Part shown: piece by piece, positions 43,343 to 51,994 of the stretch | Position numbering within the stretch: position 1 is the stretch's first letter | Layout: each line of letters starts with the position of its first letter | DNA from: Coprenecus sp902388455 | GTDB lineage: Bacteria > Bacteroidota > Bacteroidia > Bacteroidales > UBA932 | Direction: 5' to 3' | NCBI GenBank assembly: GCA_963931615.1 | Contig: OZ007032.1 | Span: 1,798,001-1,862,000 of the forward strand | Length of the DNA stretch: 64,000 nucleotides | Position numbers and translations under genes: made by a program | The notes under the pieces: model-generated | What the model was told of the DNA's origin: nothing | Seen by the model: only the letters and a program-made list of their open reading frames with translations | The model's database searches: none

Positions 43343-44614
43343 TCAGTCAATCCGGAAGAAACGGGTGTACTCGTGAAGTACCTTGGGGACAGTGATGCCG
43401 TCCGGAGTCTGATTGTTCTCCAGCAGAGCCGCCACTATCCTGGGCAAAGCCAGGGAACTGCCGTTAAGGGTGTGGGCCAGCTGCATATGGCCTTCCGAAT
43501 CCTTATAGCGGAGTTTCAGACGGTTGGCCTGGTAGGACTTGAAGTTGGACACGGAGCTGACCTCCAGCCATCTCTTCTGAGCTGCGGAGTAAACCTCGAA
43601 ATCGTATGTGATGGCAGAGGTAAAACTCATGTCGCCTCCGCACAGACGGACTATCCTATAAGGCAGATCCAAAGAATTGACCAGCCTCTCGACATGCAGG
43701 ACCATATCGTTCAGAGCCCTTTCGGAAGCATCGGGAAGAGCGAGCTGCACTATCTCCACCTTGTCGAACTGATGCAGGCGGTTGAGTCCGCGGACATCCT
43801 TGCCGTAGGAGCCGGCCTCGCGGCGGAAACAGGGAGTATAGGCCGTCATCTTCACGGGGAAATCAGCCTCGGAAAGAATCGTATCACGGTAGATATTGGT
43901 AACAGGCACCTCTGCGGTGGGCACCAGATAGAACTTGTCCTGAGATGCGAAGTACATCTGCCCTTCCTTGTCCGGCAGCTGCCCGGTACCGAAGCCGGAT
44001 GCCTCGTTGATCATGATGGGAGGCTCAATCTCCTGATAGCCGGCCTTGGTGTTGAAATCCAGAAAATACTGGATCAGGGCCCTCTGAAGCCTGGCCCCCT
44101 TGCCCTTATAGACCGGGAATCCGGCTCCAGTGAGCTTTACTCCCAGGTCGAAGTCGATAATATCATATCTGGAAGCCAGTTCCCAATGCGGCAGAGCACT
44201 GTCCGGCAGTTCGGGTATCTCTCCGCCCATGCGGACCACCACATTGTCATCGGCATTCTTACCGGCAGGCACTATCTTGTCCGGAAGATTGGGCAACAGC
44301 ACCAGGAGCTCGTTCTGTCTGTGCTGGCACTCCTCCATCTCCGCCTCCAGTTTTTTGGACTTTTCCTTCATGGCAGCCACTTCCTTCTTGGCAGCCTCGG
44401 CCTCATCCTTGAGTCCCTGCTGCATCAGGCTGCCTATCTCCTTGGCCTTTATCTTCTGGGCAGACAGAGCTGCATCCAGTTCCGTCTGACAGGAGCGGCG
44501 GCGGCTGTCCTGCTCAAGTATCTGTTCTACGATTTTAGAAGCGTCAAAATTCTTGACTGCCAGCCTTTCCACTACGAATTCTGGCTGTTCCCTCAAAAGT
44601 TTAAGAGTCAACAT
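43343..44614 (-). CDS. serS: Serine--tRNA ligase
   Basis: A 423-residue class II aminoacyl-tRNA synthetase. It starts MLTLKLLREQPEFVVERLAVKNFD; the longer frame begins upstream of the -7 box at 44640. The N-terminal coiled-coil arm that binds tRNA spans about 25-105. Class II motif 2 is TPCFRREAGSYGKDVRGLNRLHQFDKVE and motif 3 lies in NGSSLALPRIVAALLEN. GQLPDKEGQMY and LVPTAEVPVTNIYRD belong to the active site. Intact. Confidence 0.96.
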   Translation of the reverse strand: MLTLKLLREQPEFVVERLAVKNFDASKIVEQILEQDSRRRSCQTELDAALSAQKIKAKEIGSLMQQGLKDEAEAAKKEVAAMKEKSKKLEAEMEECQHRQNELLVLLPNLPDKIVPAGKNADDNVVVRMGGEIPELPDSALPHWELASRYDIIDFDLGVKLTGAGFPVYKGKGARLQRALIQYFLDFNTKAGYQEIEPPIMINEASGFGTGQLPDKEGQMYFASQDKFYLVPTAEVPVTNIYRDTILSEADFPVKMTAYTPCFRREAGSYGKDVRGLNRLHQFDKVEIVQLALPDASERALNDMVLHVERLVNSLDLPYRIVRLCGGDMSFTSAITYDFEVYSAAQKRWLEVSSVSNFKSYQANRLKLRYKDSEGHMQLAHTLNGSSLALPRIVAALLENNQTPDGITVPKVLHEYTRFFRID

Positions 44615-44639
44615 CTGTATCTGTGTTTTAAAACGGATG

Positions 44640-44647
44640 CAAATATA
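44640..44647 (-). promoter_or_regulatory. -7 box of serS-ruvC
   Basis: TATATTTG on the minus strand, 25 bases before the ATG at 44614. Confidence 0.45.
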
Positions 44648-44654
44648 CAAAATG

Positions 44655-44695
44655 GTTTAAAAAATTAGAGGCCGTATCTGAAAAAAGATACGGCC
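44655..44695 (-). terminator. Terminator of rplU-rpmA
   Basis: GGCCGTATCT (44670-44679) and AGATACGGCC (44686-44695): a perfect 10-bp stem with a 6-base loop. On the minus strand it is followed by TCTAATTTTTT. Confidence 0.8.
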
Positions 44696-44718
44696 CCATA
44701 AATTCTATTCCCGCCTGA

Positions 44719-44982
44719 TTACTCAGTCACGGGAGGGAGTACCGACACGTATGACCTGTTCTCCCTGGTCTTGCGGAAAGTAACCACTCCGTCCACAAGA
44801 GCGTAAAGGGTATGGTCCTTGCCCATTCCGACATTCTTACCGGGATAGTGGACTGTGCCTCTCTGACGTACGAGGATGTTGCCGGCCTTGGCCATCTGGC
44901 CGCCGAACAGTTTCAGTCCAAGTCGTTTGCTGTGTGATTCACGACCGTTCTTAGAACTACCGACACCTTTTTTGTGAGCCAT
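44719..44982 (-). CDS. rpmA: 50S ribosomal protein L27
   Basis: An 87-residue ribosomal protein near the peptidyl transferase centre. MAHKKGVGSSKNGRESHSKRLG with GTVHYPGKNVGMGKDHTLYAL is the complete family signature. It starts directly with MAHKKG, without the N-terminal extension that Firmicutes L27 has and cleaves. It follows rplU by 20 bp, the usual pairing. Confidence 0.98.
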   Translation of the reverse strand: MAHKKGVGSSKNGRESHSKRLGLKLFGGQMAKAGNILVRQRGTVHYPGKNVGMGKDHTLYALVDGVVTFRKTRENRSYVSVLPPVTE

Positions 44983-45002
44983 AAGTATTTCCTCCTATTT
45001 CA

Positions 45003-45311
45003 TTAAGCGATCTCTTCGATGAGAATCTGGGTTAAACACTGGCGGTGACCGTTCAGCTTCTGATAGCCTTTGCGGCGTCTTTTCTTGAAGACCAGAACCT
45101 TGTCAGCCTTTACATGATCCACGATGGTGGCCTTTACATTGACTCCCTCAACATAGGGGGTACCGACCTTGACCGAACCGTTGTCATCGGTCAGAAGCAC
45201 TTTGGTGAAGTCGACAGAAGCACCCTTCTCGCCCTCAAGGCGGTTAACGAAGATCTTCTTGCCCTTCTCCACTTTCATCTGCTGTCCAGCAATGTCTACA
45301 ATTGCGTACAT
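45003..45311 (-). CDS. rplU: 50S ribosomal protein L21
   Basis: A 102-residue protein: MYAIVDIAGQQMKVEKGKKIFV start and VFKKRRRKGYQKLNGHRQ near the end are the L21 pattern. The roughly 95-base leader contains GCTGCT...AGCAGC stems that could form an autoregulatory structure of the L21 leader type; I cannot show this. Promoter at 45415-45446. Confidence 0.97.
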   Translation of the reverse strand: MYAIVDIAGQQMKVEKGKKIFVNRLEGEKGASVDFTKVLLTDDNGSVKVGTPYVEGVNVKATIVDHVKADKVLVFKKRRRKGYQKLNGHRQCLTQILIEEIA

Positions 45312-45414
45312 TTACCTAAATTTGTTTTAAAGTTAGCGGCAGTAAGCGGCTGCTGTACTTGCAAGCAGCTCTTTTCCAATAGCTTAACGACCTATATCAT
45401 CATTTTTGGGAGAG

Positions 45415-45446
45415 CAAAAGTAATACATTTCACCATTTTTCACAAA
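45415..45446 (-). promoter_or_regulatory. Promoter of rplU-rpmA
   Basis: Minus-strand TTTG (45446-45443), 20-base spacer, TACTTTTG (45422-45415). Confidence 0.65.
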
Positions 45447-45474
45447 TTAAAATCAAAAAACTTACTTTTTTTCA

Positions 45475-45482
45475 TAAATTTG
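45475..45482 (+). promoter_or_regulatory. -7 box of the ATPase-sirtuin-antiterminator operon
   Basis: TAAATTTG, 26 bases before the ATG at 45509; overlaps the divergent rplU promoter region. Confidence 0.45.
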
Positions 45483-45508
45483 CTCCCGCGAAAAACAAAG
45501 ATGACAAC

Positions 45509-46477
45509 ATGGAATCCCCTTTTACCAACAACTCCATCGCTACTGGCAACGACTTTCTTTCCAGGAAGAAAGACGTGAGCCACCTCGTATCCATTATCGC
45601 AGATGGCAGACATGCCGTCATCTACGAGCCTCCCCGCACCGGCAAGCGCTCTCTCATACAGATGGCCCTGAGCCAGTATGAGCAGAACCCCGGGTACCAC
45701 ATCTCACAGCTGAGTCTTCTCAGCACTATTGACACCGAAGATTTCCAGCATCAGCTGGACGAAATTCAGTCTCTGCCGTCTGAGCCGCGCCAAGTCGTAT
45801 GCATTGAAGAATTCCAGAACATACTGCGCCTGGAAGGATATGACAAACTGCTGCGCCAGATGGAAAAAGAATGGCAGAGACCAGGCGGACCGGTCTATAT
45901 AGTATCCGGATCGGGCGTCAACGCCATGAAGTATATTTTCGAAGAGAAGAAATTCTTCTACCGCCTGTATGACAGGGTCACGCTCTCGCCCATCGATGAG
46001 AAACTGATTTCAGACCATATAATAAGGACATTCCTCAGAGTAGGCCGTGTGGTGGAACCGCAGCAGACCGAATACATCTACAGCCTCACGGACGGTCATC
46101 CCTGGTATATCTGGCAGATAGCCAACAGCTGCTTCAACCTGACCAAGGGATATCTCTCAGACAGTCTGCTGTCCGAGGCCATAGACACTCTGCTGTACAC
46201 TCACTTCACTCATTTTCAAGAAATAGTGGACAGCCTCAGCCGCTATCAGGTATATCTGCTGAGAGCCATCTTCGACGGTGTATCCAAAGTAAGCTCCACG
46301 GAGGTAATCCACCGGTACAGACTCAACTCCTCGGCCAATGTACACAGGATCAAGGAGGCCCTCACGAAGAAAGAGGTCATCATGTTTGATGCCCAGGACA
46401 ATCCCAGAATCATCGATCCCGTCTTCAGGGTATGGCTGGACAGATTCTATTTCAAGACAATGACAACAGTAAAATAG
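45509..46477 (+). CDS. AAA family ATPase-like protein with degenerate P-loop
   Basis: A 322-residue STAND/archaeal-type ATPase. The N-terminus ...NDFLSRKKDVSHLVSIIADGRHAVIYEPPRTGKRSLIQ places the P-loop at 40-48, but the first Gly is Glu40 and the residue after GK is Arg47 instead of Ser/Thr. The Walker B position reads VVCIEEFQNI instead of the usual DEFQ. VYIVSGSGVNAM corresponds to sensor 1. The C-terminus (about 235-315) looks like a winged-helix domain. Binding of ATP may be weak or lost. Similar PPxTGKxS variants occur in Bacteroidales relatives. The sirtuin gene follows by 13 bp. Confidence 0.8.
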   Translation: MESPFTNNSIATGNDFLSRKKDVSHLVSIIADGRHAVIYEPPRTGKRSLIQMALSQYEQNPGYHISQLSLLSTIDTEDFQHQLDEIQSLPSEPRQVVCIEEFQNILRLEGYDKLLRQMEKEWQRPGGPVYIVSGSGVNAMKYIFEEKKFFYRLYDRVTLSPIDEKLISDHIIRTFLRVGRVVEPQQTEYIYSLTDGHPWYIWQIANSCFNLTKGYLSDSLLSEAIDTLLYTHFTHFQEIVDSLSRYQVYLLRAIFDGVSKVSSTEVIHRYRLNSSANVHRIKEALTKKEVIMFDAQDNPRIIDPVFRVWLDRFYFKTMTTVK

Positions 46478-46490
46478 ACAAATTCCATAT

Positions 46491-47177
46491 ATGAAAAAAC
46501 TGGCAGTACTCTCCGGAGCCGGAGTAAGCAAGGAAAGCGGAATCAATACCTTCCGCGACTCGGACGGAATGTGGGAACAGTACCGCGTGGAGGAAGTGGC
46601 CTCCATCGAGGGCTGGTACCGCAATCCCGGTCTGGTCCTGGACTTCTACAATGCCCGCCGCCGGGACATACAGACCCGGCAGCCCAATGAGGCACACCGC
46701 ATCATAGCAGCCCTGGAGAAAGACTTCGATGTCACTGTCATTACCCAGAACATAGACAACCTCCACGAGCGGGCCGGTTCCTCCCGGGTGCTTCACCTTC
46801 ACGGGGAGATAACCAAGGCCCGCGGCGAGAGGTCGCCCAAGCCGGTCTACGACATAGGCTACAGCGACATCCGCCTCGGAGACCTCGACGACCGGGGCGA
46901 GCAGCTCCGGCCGGACATCGTCTGGTTCGGGGAGGCCGTGCCCATGATCGAGCCGGCCGCGGAGATAGTATCGGAGTGCGACATACTGCTGGTCATCGGC
47001 ACATCGCTGGTGGTCTATCCTGCCGCCGGCCTGGTCAACTACGTGCGCAACGGCGTACCCCTCTACCTGGTGGACCCCAAGCCCATCCACGTAGGCTACA
47101 AGTATTACACCCAGATCCAGGACGTGGCCACCGCCGGCATGCGCAGGTTCCTGGACTTAGTACCCTCTCTCAAATGA
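46491..47177 (+). CDS. NAD-dependent protein deacylase (sirtuin, CobB-like)
   Basis: A 228-residue sirtuin. NAD-binding GAGVSKESGINTFRD (9-23), TQNIDNLHERAGS (85-97) with the active-site His104 in LHLHGEI, and VIGTSLVVYPAAGL are present. Tyr53 and Arg56 in DFYNARRRD match the Tyr/Arg pair that lets class III sirtuins remove succinyl and malonyl groups, so it is probably a desuccinylase as well as a deacetylase. The zinc-binding Cys tetrad is absent, as in several short bacterial sirtuins. Its stop overlaps the next start as ATGA. Confidence 0.9.
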   Translation: MKKLAVLSGAGVSKESGINTFRDSDGMWEQYRVEEVASIEGWYRNPGLVLDFYNARRRDIQTRQPNEAHRIIAALEKDFDVTVITQNIDNLHERAGSSRVLHLHGEITKARGERSPKPVYDIGYSDIRLGDLDDRGEQLRPDIVWFGEAVPMIEPAAEIVSECDILLVIGTSLVVYPAAGLVNYVRNGVPLYLVDPKPIHVGYKYYTQIQDVATAGMRRFLDLVPSLK

Positions 47178-47698
47178 GTCCGGACACCCCCGCACCCAGA
47201 GTTCTCAAGTCACAGCCCGTCAGATGGTACGTGCTGTACACCGCCTCCAGGGCCGAGAAAGCCGTGGAGCGGCGGCTGACGCTCATGGGTGCCGAGGTAT
47301 TCCTGCCCCTGTACCGGGAGAAACGCAAGTGGTCCGACCGCGTCAAGACCGTGGAGGTCCCCCTGTACCGCTCCTACATCTTCATCCACTGCACCAGGGC
47401 TCAGCTGTCCAAGTACGCCTCGGTGGAAGGCGTGGCCTGCCCTGTCTATTACTGCGGCGAGCCGGCCGTCATCAGGGACTCCGAGATAGAGGAGATCCAC
47501 AAGTTCCTCATAGTGGTCGACCAGAGCCGCATCATCTCCGAGGGCGACATGGTCCGCATCCTCGGAGGTCCCTTCGAGAAGCGCACCGGCCGCGTCACCA
47601 AGATCGACAACCGCTTCATCTACCTCACCCTCGAGTCCATCGGCAACCTCACCGTCTGCGCCGAGCTGCGCATCGGCAAGGAGATGGTCGGAAAATAA
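47174..47698 (+). CDS. UpxY/NusG-like transcription antiterminator
   Basis: A 174-residue NusG paralogue. The NGN domain spans about 15-110 (RWYVLYTASRAEKAVERRL, EVFLPLYREKRKWSDRVKTVEVPLYRSYIFI) and the KOW domain about 125-170 (SEGDMVRILGGPFEKRTGRVTKIDNRFIYLTL). In Bacteroides, UpxY proteins head capsule or other long polysaccharide operons and keep polymerase going there. Here no such operon follows: the next gene is rpmE2 on the opposite strand. The start overlaps the sirtuin stop (ATGA), so it is coupled to the sirtuin. It may act in trans elsewhere. Confidence 0.87.
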   Translation: MSPDTPAPRVLKSQPVRWYVLYTASRAEKAVERRLTLMGAEVFLPLYREKRKWSDRVKTVEVPLYRSYIFIHCTRAQLSKYASVEGVACPVYYCGEPAVIRDSEIEEIHKFLIVVDQSRIISEGDMVRILGGPFEKRTGRVTKIDNRFIYLTLESIGNLTVCAELRIGKEMVGK

Positions 47699-47732
47699 AA
47701 ATTCCGGCAGACAAGTGAATGTCTGTCGGAAT
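47692..47732 (-). terminator. Terminator of rpmE2
   Basis: ATTCCGGCAGACA (47701-47713) pairs with TGTCTGTCGGAAT (47720-47732), 13 positions with one G-U pair. On the minus strand it continues TTTTATTTT. It also lies just after the UpxY-like gene and can serve both. Confidence 0.75.
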
Positions 47733-47765
47733 CGATATTGTTGGAGAAGTTCCTTTTGGGCAGGA

Positions 47766-48017
47766 TTACTTCTGGCGGTTCTTGTAGCGCTGGTAGAATT
47801 TGTCCACGCGGCCGGCGGTGTCGACGAGCTTCATCTTTCCGGTATAGAAAGGATGGGAGGTGTTGGAGATCTCGACCTTCACGAGGGGATAGGTCACGCC
47901 CTCGATGTCGATGGTCTCCCTGGTGTTGACACAGGAGCGGGTGATGAACACATGCTCATTGGACATATCCTTGAAAGCTACAAGACGGTAGGATTCGGGA
48001 TGTATACCTTTTTTCAT
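47766..48017 (-). CDS. rpmE2: 50S ribosomal protein L31 type B
   Basis: An 83-residue ribosomal protein. MKKGIHPESYRLVAFKDMSNEHVFITRSC, EISNTSHPFYTGKMKLVDTAGRVDKF and the ending YQRYKNRQK match type B L31, the form lacking the full zinc-binding Cys set. The promoter is at 48058-48089 and the terminator at 47701-47732, so it is monocistronic. Confidence 0.96.
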   Translation of the reverse strand: MKKGIHPESYRLVAFKDMSNEHVFITRSCVNTRETIDIEGVTYPLVKVEISNTSHPFYTGKMKLVDTAGRVDKFYQRYKNRQK

Positions 48018-48057
48018 TGTGTAAAAATTAAAATTGTTGCCGTTTTGTTCTGGGCGG

Positions 48058-48089
48058 CAAAAGTATATACAATTTCTTTTCCAAGCAAA
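48058..48089 (-). promoter_or_regulatory. Promoter of rpmE2
   Basis: Minus-strand TTTG (48089-48086), 20-base spacer, TACTTTTG (48065-48058). Confidence 0.65.
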
Positions 48090-48192
48090 TTTTCCACCGC
48101 CAACTTTCGCAAATTGAGCTCCGATTCTAGATTTTCTTTAAAAAAACTGCTATTTTTTATAAAAAATGATAAATTTTAAAAAAAAGTTTTAT

Positions 48193-48200
48193 TATCTTTG
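48193..48200 (+). promoter_or_regulatory. -7 box of the BACON lipoprotein gene
   Basis: TATCTTTG, 32 bases before the ATG, in a very AT-rich stretch; -33 not clear. Confidence 0.5.
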
Positions 48201-48231
48201 AAACATTATTAACACTAATTCCTTTAATAAT

Positions 48232-49860
48232 ATGAAAAAATCCCTATTTCTAATCGCAGCAGCTTCTCTCATTTTCATGGCAACTGGATGCGAGGAGCCC
48301 GAACCCGACAAGACAACCGAACCCAAGATCGAGGTAACTAACGCACCCGGCAACCAGCTGACATTCACCGGAGAGGGTGGTCATGCCACTATCGAGTACA
48401 CCATCTCCGATCCCGTTGAGGGCGGTACGGTAAAGGCTGAGGCCAATCAGGACTGGATTGCAGACATCAACAGCGAGACTGAAGGTACAGTCACATTCAA
48501 CGTCCTTGAGAACGAGGATACCGAGAGCCGCAATGCCATCATCACCCTCACCTATGAATATGCAGACGGTTCCGCCCAGGCTCAGATCAACGCCATACAG
48601 AGCGGACGTACCGTATTCTTCGACATTCAGGTACCTGAAGATGAAGTTAAGGCTACCTCTGCAAGAGTGATTGTCTCATGTCTGGACGAGACCATTTCCT
48701 ACTTCTACGACGGCGTAGCGACTAGCGCTACCATTGCCGAGAATCCCGATTTTGCCGAGACGGCAAGACAGGATCTGCTTGCACTGGCCGAGATATATGC
48801 CATGTTCGGCTATTCCCTGACAGATCTCCTGATTCCCGGCAATACCACAGATGACTACACATGGACAGGCCTGAGTTCAAATACGGCTTACACACCGTAT
48901 GCATTCGGAATTGACGAGAACGGCGAGTTCACCACCGAAATTCACTATGGTCCCGAATTCACCACTACTGAAATACAGATGGTTGATCTGACCTTTGAAT
49001 TCGACTACACACCCAGTGCCAGAAGTGTAGTATACGACATCATCCCTTCAGACAAGAGTGCATACTACTACACGACTGTCATCGATGAATCATGGTATGA
49101 TGCAGGATACGACGATATGGCCATCATCGCCGAGATAACCAACAACTACAGTTCTTATCTTGAGTACTATGCACTTCAGGGTGACTATGCAGGATACAAT
49201 GTAACCGGCATGAGTCCCGAAACCAAGTACTATATAACTGCATGGGGAATAGATATGGACCAGCTGACCTACAACTCAGAGATGACCAAGCAAGAGTTCT
49301 ACACCACTGCAAACCAGCCTACCGATGCATTTGCAGAAGGTAACGTCAACTACTACTGGCACAGCGATGATCTCGTCGCATACAATCCCGAATATGAAAA
49401 ATATGTCGGATCCAAGCCTCTGTTCGCAGCTCTGGACATGACATACAATGAGACCGCTGCAGGATGTTACTATGTAGTATGGACCGGTGACATCACCGCC
49501 GACCAGACAGAAGAAGAAATCTACAACAACACCCTCGCCAACGGAACCGAGGCAAGCAGCACTGATCCAAATCCCGCCAACATCTTTTACATGGCATACG
49601 ATGAATACTCGACAATATGCGTAATAGCATTTGATGCTGAGGGCAATACAGGTGACATGTACATGAAAGTATTACAGCTCACAGAGGAAGGCACAAGCCA
49701 CGATTACGCTCTGTTCGATGAGTACTTCAATACCCTCCTGGGTGGATCTTCCGCCTCGTTTGCCATCAGAAACCAGATGGAAATCCCCGAGCGTCCCGCA
49801 TTCACTCCCGAAGTATCCTCACTTCCTACAGACAGAATCGTAAAGAGGCCCCTCCGCTAG
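48232..49860 (+). CDS. BACON-domain surface lipoprotein
   Basis: A 542-residue lipoprotein (signal MKKSLFLIAAASLIFMATGC, Cys20, followed by acidic EEPEPDKTTEP, which fits Bacteroidota surface export). Residues about 30-125 form a BACON domain (GNQLTFTGEGGHATIEYTI ... ADINSETEGTVTFNVLENEDTESRNAIITL). The rest shows repeated fibronectin-like blocks ending in SSNTAYTPYAFGID and SPETKYYITAWGID. BACON domains tether surface proteins near glycans or mucin. No glycan-utilisation genes are adjacent. More AT-rich than its neighbours. A terminator follows at 49886. Confidence 0.85.
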   Translation: MKKSLFLIAAASLIFMATGCEEPEPDKTTEPKIEVTNAPGNQLTFTGEGGHATIEYTISDPVEGGTVKAEANQDWIADINSETEGTVTFNVLENEDTESRNAIITLTYEYADGSAQAQINAIQSGRTVFFDIQVPEDEVKATSARVIVSCLDETISYFYDGVATSATIAENPDFAETARQDLLALAEIYAMFGYSLTDLLIPGNTTDDYTWTGLSSNTAYTPYAFGIDENGEFTTEIHYGPEFTTTEIQMVDLTFEFDYTPSARSVVYDIIPSDKSAYYYTTVIDESWYDAGYDDMAIIAEITNNYSSYLEYYALQGDYAGYNVTGMSPETKYYITAWGIDMDQLTYNSEMTKQEFYTTANQPTDAFAEGNVNYYWHSDDLVAYNPEYEKYVGSKPLFAALDMTYNETAAGCYYVVWTGDITADQTEEEIYNNTLANGTEASSTDPNPANIFYMAYDEYSTICVIAFDAEGNTGDMYMKVLQLTEEGTSHDYALFDEYFNTLLGGSSASFAIRNQMEIPERPAFTPEVSSLPTDRIVKRPLR

Positions 49861-49885
49861 TTGATTCTGATATCTGAATAAATTT

Positions 49886-49922
49886 AAGGCGGTCTGGAAA
49901 TTCCGGGCCGCCTTTCTTATTG
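49886..49922 (+). terminator. Terminator of the BACON lipoprotein gene
   Basis: AAGGCGG (49886-49892) and CCGCCTT (49908-49914), with a further CTGGAA/TTCCGG pairing inside, followed by TCTTATTG. Confidence 0.75.
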
Positions 49923-49941
49923 TCATAAAATCATAAAACTG

Positions 49942-50793
49942 TCAACGGTACTGTATATCCCTTATCTCTATCCGGATGGGGATACCGTCCCGGCTGGTCA
50001 CGCGTTCAGTCCAGTTGCCTGCGGAATCAGTCTTAAATGAGAAACTCAGTTCGGTGACACCACCGCGTCCCGTCAGCTCCTGCCTGGAGCAGAATCCGTC
50101 CGCATCATAACTGAGACGGTTTTCTATCTTCTTGAAAAATATATCGTCAGTCTTAATAAGAGACCTCCTGCCGAGTGAGTCATATTCGATGCTGATGCCG
50201 CTGAGAAGTCTGCGACCGCCGGCCGTATAGGAAGACATTCCGGTACTGCGTCCCAGACGGTCATACCTGGAGACACGGTACCCATTCAAAGTATCACCAT
50301 TGAACGTAAATTCAGCGATGACACTATCCCGGCCGAAATACTTATACTTCTCATGTCTGACCAGACTGTCCGCCCCGTCCTTTACAGTCAGGGTATGCAG
50401 CCGTCCCCTTCTATACCTGTAGTCCGACTTCTCCTTCAGAGTCCCGTCCGACAGAATCACGGACTTGGAAAGCATCCGTCCGTCCCTGCCGTAGGTATAT
50501 TCCTCCCTGAGTCCGGGCTGGTTTTTTATGTTGATACGCTGCATGAGAGTCATTCTGCCGGCAGTATCGAACTCCAGATAGACATTGCTCATGGATGCCT
50601 CGATCCCAGAAGCCACATATCCGTCCGCAGTGGAGTCCAGTTTGTAGACGATGTTTTTCATCGATGCCACATCTCCTCTCAATTCATATTTCTGCATATC
50701 CGGCTCCGGGACCGGAGACCATGCCTGACAAGAGGATACAAGTAGCACAGGCAGACTCATCAGAGCTGCCTGGATTTTAGGATAACTGTTCAT
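49942..50793 (-). CDS. Lipoprotein with YD/RHS-like strand repeats
   Basis: A 283-residue protein starting at ATG 50793 (the longer frame begins with TTG). The signal AALMSLPVLLVSSC gives a lipidated Cys. The mature part consists of repeated short strands with G-R motifs (YLEFDTAGRMTLM, EYTYGRDGRMLSKS, SRYDRLGRSTGMSSY, EYDSLGRRSLI, LSYDADGFCSRQEL) and ends DSAGNWTERV...IRDIQYR, a pattern seen in many Bacteroidales YD-repeat-like lipoproteins. Last gene of the long minus-strand run, 17 bp after the NamZ-like gene. Function unknown. Confidence 0.7.
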   Translation of the reverse strand: MNSYPKIQAALMSLPVLLVSSCQAWSPVPEPDMQKYELRGDVASMKNIVYKLDSTADGYVASGIEASMSNVYLEFDTAGRMTLMQRINIKNQPGLREEYTYGRDGRMLSKSVILSDGTLKEKSDYRYRRGRLHTLTVKDGADSLVRHEKYKYFGRDSVIAEFTFNGDTLNGYRVSRYDRLGRSTGMSSYTAGGRRLLSGISIEYDSLGRRSLIKTDDIFFKKIENRLSYDADGFCSRQELTGRGGVTELSFSFKTDSAGNWTERVTSRDGIPIRIEIRDIQYR

Positions 50794-50809
50794 ATACAAA
50801 ATATTAGCA

Positions 50810-51991
50810 TTAATTCTTTATTGTCTTCACGCGCACCAGCTGATCATCGTAGAGCATATAGCGGCGGGCCTTGCGGATCCACTTCTGCTCCTCGACCTTT
50901 ATGTGCTCCTTGAGTCCTTCACCGGGGACCGTACCGCCGATATAACCGCAGAATATCTCATCTCCAGCAACTTCCGGCAGTCTGGACATATCCACCGGCA
51001 CTCCGTCCGAAACCAGGGTCCGGAGAATCCGCAGCGCATGGGCCACAGAGTGATAAGGTACCCCGGGACGGGGCAGCATCTGGAAACCGAAACAGGACTG
51101 ATTCTGCCATTTCCCGAAACGCGGGGTGAATACCGTGCGGCGCAGGAATACTCCCGCATCCGAGACAGCGTCCAGACTGCAGCCGCGCAGCCACTGCTCC
51201 AGATACGGGGCCCCGAAGAGCTCGTACGGCCGGGATGTTCCCTCTCCCCAGCTAAGGTCAGTACCGGAGAGCAGGACCATTCCGCAATAAAAGCCCGAGG
51301 TGAAAAGTCCGGGCACATCCGGCCGGGGAGGGATGCTCCACGGCATCAGGTACTGGGTCGCAGGACGCACCATATAGGAGATGATGTGCAGGGGGAACTT
51401 CGCGCCCACCTCCGAATAGAATAGGTTGGCCAGCTCCCCAAGAGTCAGGCCGTGACGGTGAGGGATGCCCTCAATGCCGGCAGAGAGCAGGCTTCCGGGA
51501 CCAGGGGGAGTTCCCTCCACCTGACGGCCGCAGATATTCTCCCGGTCCAGAATATACACCGACAGGGAAAGGCCGCTGATATGAATCATCTGGAAAATAT
51601 CGTACAGGACAGCGGTCATCGAGTCATAACGCGAGCCGGTGTCCTGATATTCAACGATAAGGGCATCCACATCCTCGAACATAGAGGGATCGGGAGCGAA
51701 GTCATCCCCTGCTCCGGAGCGCAGGGGAATGAACCGGCATCCGGTCATACCGAAAGCCCTGTCATACTCCACATCCTTCCGGGGTGCAGTTCCGTCCGGC
51801 AGGATTTCTCCAAAGAGGCCGTCCGCCGGATAGAATACCTTGCGCAGCCGCCCGCTCCGGTACAGTCCTCCGAAGAGATACTCCTGCCGCTCCGGATCCC
51901 AGGCCGACTGGTTGCACAGCACGGCCAGGGACCCCTTTCGCAGCACCAGGTCCTCCTGACGGTCCAGGGGGGTAGTTCTGAATGAGAACAT
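50810..51991 (-). CDS. DUF1343 / NamZ-type exo-beta-N-acetylmuramidase-like protein
   Basis: A 393-residue protein of the DUF1343 family, whose characterised members (NamZ) release MurNAc from peptidoglycan fragments. Recognised parts: SLAVLCNQSAW, VFYPADGLFGEI, IVEYQDTGSRYDSMTAVLYDI, SVYILDRENICGRQVEGTPPG, PHRHGLTLGELANLFY and LSWGEGTSRPYELFGAPYLE. The usual HGFRG after the FxPE/FxPA segment is altered to GLFGE. No signal peptide is visible, whereas many NamZ are secreted, so this one may act in the cytoplasm. It follows glmM by 3 bp. Confidence 0.85.
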   Translation of the reverse strand: MFSFRTTPLDRQEDLVLRKGSLAVLCNQSAWDPERQEYLFGGLYRSGRLRKVFYPADGLFGEILPDGTAPRKDVEYDRAFGMTGCRFIPLRSGAGDDFAPDPSMFEDVDALIVEYQDTGSRYDSMTAVLYDIFQMIHISGLSLSVYILDRENICGRQVEGTPPGPGSLLSAGIEGIPHRHGLTLGELANLFYSEVGAKFPLHIISYMVRPATQYLMPWSIPPRPDVPGLFTSGFYCGMVLLSGTDLSWGEGTSRPYELFGAPYLEQWLRGCSLDAVSDAGVFLRRTVFTPRFGKWQNQSCFGFQMLPRPGVPYHSVAHALRILRTLVSDGVPVDMSRLPEVAGDEIFCGYIGGTVPGEGLKEHIKVEEQKWIRKARRYMLYDDQLVRVKTIKN

Positions 51992-51994
51992 GCG

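Noticed and set aside
45509..47177. The ATPase plus sirtuin pair as a SIR2-type antiphage system
   Set aside because: The sirtuin is a short CobB-like metabolic type with the deacylase Tyr/Arg pair, the ATPase lacks a sound P-loop, and the third gene is an antiterminator; nothing points to defence.
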